Source: JAWKSY01 sp041402125 (lineage in GTDB: Bacteria; Planctomycetota; GCA-002687715; DRQF01). Taken from it: a stretch of DNA of 10,516 nt. Each line of letters opens with the position of its first letter. Position 1 is the stretch's first letter. Made by a program: the position numbers and the translations under genes. Positions 6,447-10,516 of this stretch are shown here, in pieces. Under the pieces are notes generated by a model. The model saw nothing but the letters and a program-made list of their open reading frames with translations. It did no database searches and was not told the origin of the DNA. The stretch lies in assembly GCA_041402125.1 (NCBI GenBank), contig JAWKSY010000036.1:1-10516 (forward strand), in the 5' to 3' direction.

Positions 6447-7751
6447 ATGGCGAAGCTGATCATCACCGAGGACGGCCGCGACAAGATCTACGAGATCGCG
6501 GACGACGTGTTCACCATCGGCAGCGGATCCGAGGCCGACCTCGTCCTCGCCGACGAGAGCGTCTCCGAGATCCACCTCGAGGTCCGCAAGACGCCCCAGG
6601 GCTACCGGATCGTCGACCTCGAGAGCAAGTCGGGCACGGTCGTCAACGGCCAGGCGGTGAACCAGCACGTCCTCGGCAACGGCGACACGATCGAGATCGG
6701 CGAGACGCGGATCACCTACATCGGACGCGGCCCGGCCAAGAAGGCCGCCGGCGGCCGGGGCGGCGCCGGCCGCAAGAAGTCGAACATCGATCAGACCTCG
6801 CGCAGCCACTACCGCCGCGAGACCTGGAGTTCGAGCATCTCCGGCGCGGGGATGTTCGGCATCGTGATCGCGATCATCGCCATCGTCGGCCTCGTGATCT
6901 GGCTCGTCCTCGGCAGCGCGGGCACGGATTACCCCGCCGAGCGCGTCAAGATGCGCAACGCGCTCGACGCGCTGCAGAAGACGCCGAGCGACACCTCGCT
7001 GAAGCAGGCCGAGGACGTCCACGCCGAGTTCAAGTCCAAGTACGAGGAGCTGAGCCCCGACGACCAGGAGGTCTTCGCCGCGCTCCAGCGCGAGATCGCG
7101 AACCGCAAGAAGGTCGCGGAGACGGTGCGGAAGACGCAGGCGGCGCGCGAGGACTGGGCCCGGATCTCCAACCACCTGAAGGCGGAGAAGAACGACTTCG
7201 CCGGCCGCGTGCAGATGTGCGAGGCCTTCCTCCAGAACTACGGACCGGAGACCGAGAACTACTCGGATGTCCAGTCGATCCTCGGGCGAGCCAAGGAGCA
7301 GCTCGCGAACGTGACCCCCGAGCAGCGCGAGCTGGCCGATCTCGAGGCCAAGGTCAACGAGCTCGTCTGGAGCGTCCGCACCCGCATCAACCAGGAGACG
7401 GGCGACGTCATCAACTGGCGCGAGTACGGCAAGGCCTACGACCTCGTGAAGAACGCCTCGAGCGCCCTCAAGGCGGCGCACAACGAGGAGCTCGAGAAGA
7501 TGGCGCTGAAGCTGCGCCAGCACAGCCGCAAGCAGGTCACGGTGCGGAAGAACGAGGTCCGCCACGCCCTCCGCGAGAAGGACCCGGCCAAGGCGAACCG
7601 CATGGTCGACGAGATGTTCGACCACCTCATCGTCGAGACCATCGCGGCCTACCTCGAGTTCCCGGACGGCGGCTACTCGCCCGACATCCAGCGCCTCGAG
7701 GAGGAGACCCAGAAGCTCCTCCGCGCTCGTCTCGCCCGCGAGCAGCGGTAG
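6447..7751 (+). CDS. FHA-domain single-pass membrane protein with long helical C-terminal region
   Basis: A 434-residue protein. Residues ~1-92 form an FHA fold, but two signature positions are changed: the usual Gly-Arg is G25-S26, and the usual Asn of the (S/N)xNGT loop is S62 (SKSGT). S40..H43 and N67-G68 remain. A basic Gly/Lys/Arg linker (~95-124) leads into one strongly hydrophobic helix (~136-155), predicting FHA inside and the C-terminus outside. Residues ~160-434 are charged, almost entirely helical and probably coiled-coil or TPR-like, with no enzyme motif recognised. The first helical segment (NALDALQKTPSDTSLKQAEDV) suggests repeat scaffolding. The ATG is supported by the FHA domain starting directly after it; the Shine-Dalgarno match is modest (AGGGA at 6431-6435, 11 bases upstream). 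It follows the FHA-CAP gene by 134 bases with no clear promoter between, so co-transcription from the sigma-54 promoter is possible. Function unknown. Confidence 0.9.
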   Translation: MAKLIITEDGRDKIYEIADDVFTIGSGSEADLVLADESVSEIHLEVRKTPQGYRIVDLESKSGTVVNGQAVNQHVLGNGDTIEIGETRITYIGRGPAKKAAGGRGGAGRKKSNIDQTSRSHYRRETWSSSISGAGMFGIVIAIIAIVGLVIWLVLGSAGTDYPAERVKMRNALDALQKTPSDTSLKQAEDVHAEFKSKYEELSPDDQEVFAALQREIANRKKVAETVRKTQAAREDWARISNHLKAEKNDFAGRVQMCEAFLQNYGPETENYSDVQSILGRAKEQLANVTPEQRELADLEAKVNELVWSVRTRINQETGDVINWREYGKAYDLVKNASSALKAAHNEELEKMALKLRQHSRKQVTVRKNEVRHALREKDPAKANRMVDEMFDHLIVETIAAYLEFPDGGYSPDIQRLEEETQKLLRARLAREQR

Positions 7752-7755
7752 CCCC

Positions 7756-7840
7756 CGAAAGTGAATAAATTGGGTCAGACCCCCTTTATTCAAAATGGGG
7801 GCGAAAGTGAATAAAGGGGGTCTGACCCCCTTTTATTCAT
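7756..7840. repeat. AT-rich double palindrome, REP/MITE-like element
   Basis: Two related palindromes lie 46 bases apart. Both begin with the identical 14-mer CGAAAGTGAATAAA (7756-7769 and 7802-7815). The left one pairs TGAATAAA (7762-7769) with TTTATTCA (7785-7792) around GGGTCAGACCC, with two mismatched positions. The right one pairs TGAATAAAGGGGGTC (7808-7822) with GACCCCCTTTTATTCA (7824-7839), with one bulged T. The element contrasts sharply with the GC-rich surroundings. Short palindromes with a GGGTCTGACCC core and TTTATTCA flanks recall repeats I associate with REP-associated Y1 (RAYT) transposases, but no transposase is present here, and that link is from memory. The right half (GGGGG-TCTGA-CCCCC-TTTT) could also act as a terminator. 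Confidence 0.75.
7816..7837 (+). terminator. Possible intrinsic terminator inside the palindromic element
   Basis: GGGGG (7816-7820), a 5-base loop TCTGA, CCCCC (7826-7830) and then TTTTATT (7831-7837) have the layout of a short intrinsic terminator downstream of the FHA membrane gene and just upstream of lptF. With A-rich sequence on the other side it may work in both directions. If it does terminate, lptF needs its own promoter, and none is evident in the 20 bases left. Confidence 0.4.
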
Positions 7841-7859
7841 CGAGGGCGGGGGAACGGGG

Positions 7860-8939
7860 ATGCCGATCATCCAGCGCTATCTGCTGCGCGAGCTCCTCGT
7901 GAACGCCGTCGTCACCTTCGTGGTGCTCGGATCGCTCATCGCGATGCTCTTCTTCTCGATGACGGCGCTGAAGGCGCGGATGAGCTACCTCGGCGTCAAC
8001 GAGCTCCTGACGATCGTCTGGTACCTCTGCGCGGGACGGCTGGACGTCCTGATCCCGCTGACCGCGATGGTCGCCTGCCTGTGGACCTACGGCCGCGCCG
8101 CGGCCGGGCGCGAGATCGACGCCATGCGGAGCTCCGGCATCGGGCTCCTCTCGATCCTCGTCCCCGCCCTCTTCCTCGGCGCGGTCCTCGGCGCGGGACT
8201 GGTCTGGCTGCAGGACAGCTTCATCCCCGACACCCACTACGCCCGGCGCCTGGTCGGTCGGCGCGCCCTCAGCGCGAACATCGACCAGCTTCTCGGCGAG
8301 AGCGAGGTCCGGATCAAGGACGAACGCATCAGCTGCACCGCGCGGAGCGGCGTCGACGCCGAGGGGCATCGCATCCTGGTCGACGTCATCGTCTCCGAGA
8401 AGAAGACCCCGGACTCCGACCCCGTCTTCACCATGGCCCGCGAGGCCGAACCGAGACTGGACCCCGCCCGCGGCGAGCTGACGCTCCACCTCAAGGGACT
8501 CCGCCACGGCGGGGTCCTCGCGAGCGACGAGATGACCGTGACGCTCAATCTCGGCGCGCTCTCGGAGGACGGCCCCCCGAGCCGTCCCGCCCAGGCGAGC
8601 AGCTACGAGGAGCTCTTCACCGACATCGCCCGGCCGCGTGATCGCAAGTCGAGCCTCGTCGCCCAGGCCGAGCTCCACCGACGCTTCGCCCTCGCCGCGG
8701 CGGCGCTGGCCTTCTCGTTCTTCGGCGCCACCCTCGGGATCCTGCGCCGGACGGCCAACCGGGCGCTGACCTTCACGCTCGGCTTTCTCATCGTCCTCAT
8801 CCTCGGCTTCCTCCCCACCCTGGCGGGGAAGAACCTCGTGGCCTCGGGAACGCTGCCGGCCGGCCTCGCGCTGTGGTCGGGCGACGCGGTGACCGCCGCC
8901 CTCGGCTTCTTCCTCTTCGCGAGGATCCGGCGCCGGTGA
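7860..8939 (+). CDS. lptF: LptF/LptG-family permease, first gene of the pair (LptF-like)
   Basis: A 359-residue inner-membrane subunit of the Lpt ABC exporter, which extracts lipopolysaccharide from the inner membrane and passes it to the periplasmic bridge. It works with a second permease (LptG, the next gene) and the ATPase LptB, not in this window. The layout is typical: three N-terminal membrane helices (~12-34, 50-78, 98-117), a periplasmic jellyroll-like domain (~120-265), and three C-terminal helices (~277-295, 303-322, 334-356). The family-like segments GREIDAMRSSGIGLLSI after helix 2 and HRRFALAAAALAFSFFGATLGI at helix 4 are present. Length matches the family. The ATG is the first start after the upstream repeat; a G-rich stretch (GGGGGAACGGGG) precedes it. 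Assignment as LptF rather than LptG rests mainly on gene order. Confidence 0.88.
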   Translation: MPIIQRYLLRELLVNAVVTFVVLGSLIAMLFFSMTALKARMSYLGVNELLTIVWYLCAGRLDVLIPLTAMVACLWTYGRAAAGREIDAMRSSGIGLLSILVPALFLGAVLGAGLVWLQDSFIPDTHYARRLVGRRALSANIDQLLGESEVRIKDERISCTARSGVDAEGHRILVDVIVSEKKTPDSDPVFTMAREAEPRLDPARGELTLHLKGLRHGGVLASDEMTVTLNLGALSEDGPPSRPAQASSYEELFTDIARPRDRKSSLVAQAELHRRFALAAAALAFSFFGATLGILRRTANRALTFTLGFLIVLILGFLPTLAGKNLVASGTLPAGLALWSGDAVTAALGFFLFARIRRR

Positions 8940-9982
8940 AGATCCTCGACCGCTACATCCTGCGGATCTTCGCCAGCGGCCTGCTCGCCGGCGGCGTCTT
9001 CGTGGCGGGGCTCTACGTCCTGATCCACTTCATCACCCGCGTCGGCAACCTCACCGAGGGCAAGGAGGCGCTCGCCGGCATCGGGGTGGGCGTCTTCGGC
9101 GGCTACTGCCGCTACTACGCGCTGCACCTCCCCGAGGTCGCGGTGATCTTCGGGCCCTACGTCGTCCTCTTCGCGACGATGTACGCGCTCCACCACCTCG
9201 AGCAGAACAACGAGCTCGTCCCCATGTACACGGTGGGACTGAGCCGGCTCCGCGTCACCCTGCCCATCTTCCTCGCGACGGCCGTGGTGGCGGCGGGCCT
9301 CGTCGGCCTGAAGGAGATCGCGATCCCCGGCGGCGCCGACGACATGGAGCTCTACTCGCGCCTGATCCGGGGCAACGACGAGCCGCCCTCCGACGACGTC
9401 GAGCTCATCCAGGACGATCGCGGGATCATCTACGACTGCGAGACCTGGCTCCCCGACGAGCGACGACTCGTCGACGTCTTCATGCAGGATCCCACCGCAT
9501 CGAAGGGACGCCGGTTCAGCTCCCTGCAGTGGGTCGGCGACTCGGGCCGCGGCCACTTCGAACCGCCGTCGGAGGAGATCCTCCCCGGCGACCTCGAGAA
9601 ACTCTCGGCGCTCCATCTCGTCGACATCCCGAACGAGCGACGCCGCCTGCGTCGCCTGTCCTTCACCGTCCTCCGCGAGCGCTTCCAGGGCCGCCCCGAC
9701 CGCAAGGACATCGCGGTCGCGCTCTACGACCACGTCACCTACCCCTTCACGCCCTTCGTCCTCATCCTGATGGGGATCCCGGTCGTCATGCGGCGCCGCA
9801 ACCGGCACGCGATGACCGGCGTGGCCTTCTGCCTCGTCCTCTCGCTGGCCTTCTTCTCGGCGACGCAGATCACGCAGCGGATGGCCATGCACGGCGACCT
9901 CTCGAGCCCGCTCATCGCGGCCTGGCTGCCCTACGTGCTCTTCGCCGCCGTCGGCGTCGTGCTGCTCGAACTCCGCGACTGA
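8936..9982 (+). CDS. lptG: LptF/LptG-family permease, second gene of the pair (LptG-like)
   Basis: A 348-residue partner of the preceding permease in LPS export. It has the same plan: N-terminal helices (~13-32, 55-83, 103-122), a periplasmic domain (~125-255), and C-terminal helices around PFTPFVLILMGIPVVMRRR, GVAFCLVLSLAFFSATQI and AAWLPYVLFAAVGVVLL. The start is taken as GTG at 8936, whose last two bases are the first two of the upstream TGA (GTGA, 4-base overlap). This indicates translational coupling and equal dosage of the two subunits. GAGGA at 8921-8925 is a suitable ribosome-binding site. An in-frame GTG further upstream (8873) would create a 63-base overlap and an N-terminus unlike the family (MVGRRGDRRPRL...). 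The KILDRYILR motif just after 8936 is the usual N-terminus of these permeases. The stop lies 6 bases from the stop of the convergent mutS. Confidence 0.88.
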   Translation: MKILDRYILRIFASGLLAGGVFVAGLYVLIHFITRVGNLTEGKEALAGIGVGVFGGYCRYYALHLPEVAVIFGPYVVLFATMYALHHLEQNNELVPMYTVGLSRLRVTLPIFLATAVVAAGLVGLKEIAIPGGADDMELYSRLIRGNDEPPSDDVELIQDDRGIIYDCETWLPDERRLVDVFMQDPTASKGRRFSSLQWVGDSGRGHFEPPSEEILPGDLEKLSALHLVDIPNERRRLRRLSFTVLRERFQGRPDRKDIAVALYDHVTYPFTPFVLILMGIPVVMRRRNRHAMTGVAFCLVLSLAFFSATQITQRMAMHGDLSSPLIAAWLPYVLFAAVGVVLLELRD

Positions 9983-9988
9983 CGCCGG

Positions 9989-10516
9989 TCAGCGCCGCGC
10001 CTGCTCGCGCAGCTCGGCGAGGATCCGGAGGGCCTCCCGCGGCGTCGTGTCGTCGATCTCGATCGCGGCCAGACGCTCGCGCAGGGGATCCGAGGCCACG
10101 GCGAAGAGCGAGAGCTGCTCCTCCGCGGGCGGCTCGGGGCTCTCGTCGCGGGCCGGCCCCCGCGAGAGCTCGCGCTCCTCGAGCCGGGCCAGGACCCGCC
10201 GCGAGGCGGCGAGGACCTCGGCCGGCAGGCCGGCGAGTCGCGCGACGTGGATGCCGTAGCTCTTGTCGGTCCCGCCGTCGACAATCCGGTGCAGGAACAC
10301 GATCTCGTCGCCCCACTCCCGCACGGCGACGTTCTGGTTGAAGACGCCGGGCAGTTCCTCGGCGATGGCGGTGAGCTCGTGGTAGTGCGTCGCGAACAGC
10401 GTCTTGCAGCGCACCTCGCGCGCGAAGTGGCCGGTGATCGCCCAGGCGAGCGCGAGGCCGTCGAAGGTGCTCGTCCCGCGGCCGACCTCGTCGAGGATCA
10501 CGAGGCTGCGCTCGGT
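9989..10516 (-). CDS. mutS: DNA mismatch repair protein MutS, C-terminal part (5' end outside the window)
   Basis: The last 175 residues of MutS, the ATPase that recognises mismatches and recruits MutL. On the minus strand the frame runs in from the right edge, beginning inside Walker B (TERSLVILDEVGRGTSTFDG), followed by the dimer/ATPase elements LALAWAITGHF and the H-loop motif FATHYHEL. Then comes the conserved NQNVAVREWGDEIVFLHRIVDGG segment and the helix-turn-helix dimer interface GTDKSYGIHVARLAGLP. The tail is an acidic/proline linker (~ESPEPPAEEQLSLF) and a short helical region (IDDTTPREALRILAELREQ) like the usual MutS C-terminus. No defects are seen. It is a housekeeping gene, convergent with lptG. 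Confidence 0.96.
   Translation of the reverse strand, partial: TERSLVILDEVGRGTSTFDGLALAWAITGHFAREVRCKTLFATHYHELTAIAEELPGVFNQNVAVREWGDEIVFLHRIVDGGTDKSYGIHVARLAGLPAEVLAASRRVLARLEERELSRGPARDESPEPPAEEQLSLFAVASDPLRERLAAIEIDDTTPREALRILAELREQARR

Noticed and set aside
7770..7798. Promoter for lptF inside the palindromic element
   Set aside because: The A/T-rich bases come from the palindrome arms; the best -35/-10 pair (TTGGGT and CAAAAT) has 15-base spacing and weak matches.
8873..8935. Upstream GTG start for lptG at 8873
   Set aside because: It would overlap lptF by 63 bases and add an N-terminus unlike the family; GTG at 8936 has a 4-base overlap, a Shine-Dalgarno sequence and the family N-terminal motif.
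9989..10341. Plus-strand open frames across the mutS end
   Set aside because: They are Arg/Ser/Pro-rich shadows of the clearly recognisable MutS C-terminus on the minus strand.

Overview
This is a very GC-rich window (roughly 70% G+C by eye) of tightly packed bacterial chromosome. All complete genes lie on the plus strand. The minus strand carries only the C-terminal end of mutS at the right edge. An lptF-lptG pair implies an outer membrane with LPS-type transport. The abundance of FHA domains, a sigma-54 activator and a membrane-anchored CAP protein suggest a Planctomycetota-like organism, or less likely a Myxococcota-like one. That assignment is inference from gene content and cannot be proved here.

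Layout: (1) 1-598, C-terminal end of a UvrD/PcrA-type helicase. (2) 648-1055, a small double zinc-ribbon protein of unknown role. (3) 1176-7751, a three-gene block in which each protein begins with an FHA domain: an FHA-GAF-AAA+-Fis sigma-54 activator, a large FHA-transmembrane-CAP protein whose reading frame is broken near 4574, and an FHA-transmembrane-helical protein whose FHA domain lacks two signature residues. (4) 7752-7859, an AT-rich double palindrome resembling a REP/MITE element. (5) 7860-9982, lptF and lptG, overlapping by 4 bases. (6) 9989-10516, the end of mutS, converging on lptG with a 6-base gap.

The most interesting part is 1176-7751. A near-consensus sigma-54 promoter (GGCAC-N5-TTGC at 3524-3537) lies between the sigma-54 activator gene and the FHA-CAP gene, with an imperfect dyad about 85-105 bases upstream of it. 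The proposed model is that the soluble activator senses a phosphothreonine state and/or a GAF ligand and turns on a protein that has FHA inside the cell and CAP outside. The third FHA protein would be a membrane partner. The linkage is visible in the sequence; the function is inferred.

The FHA-CAP gene reads correctly only if one base is removed near 4573-4575. Either the gene is disrupted, or the assembly carries an extra C in a GC-rich repetitive stretch, or translation shifts frame. Frame 0 happens to stay open to 6347, so an automatic caller would report a false arginine-rich 905-residue protein and lose the CAP domain.
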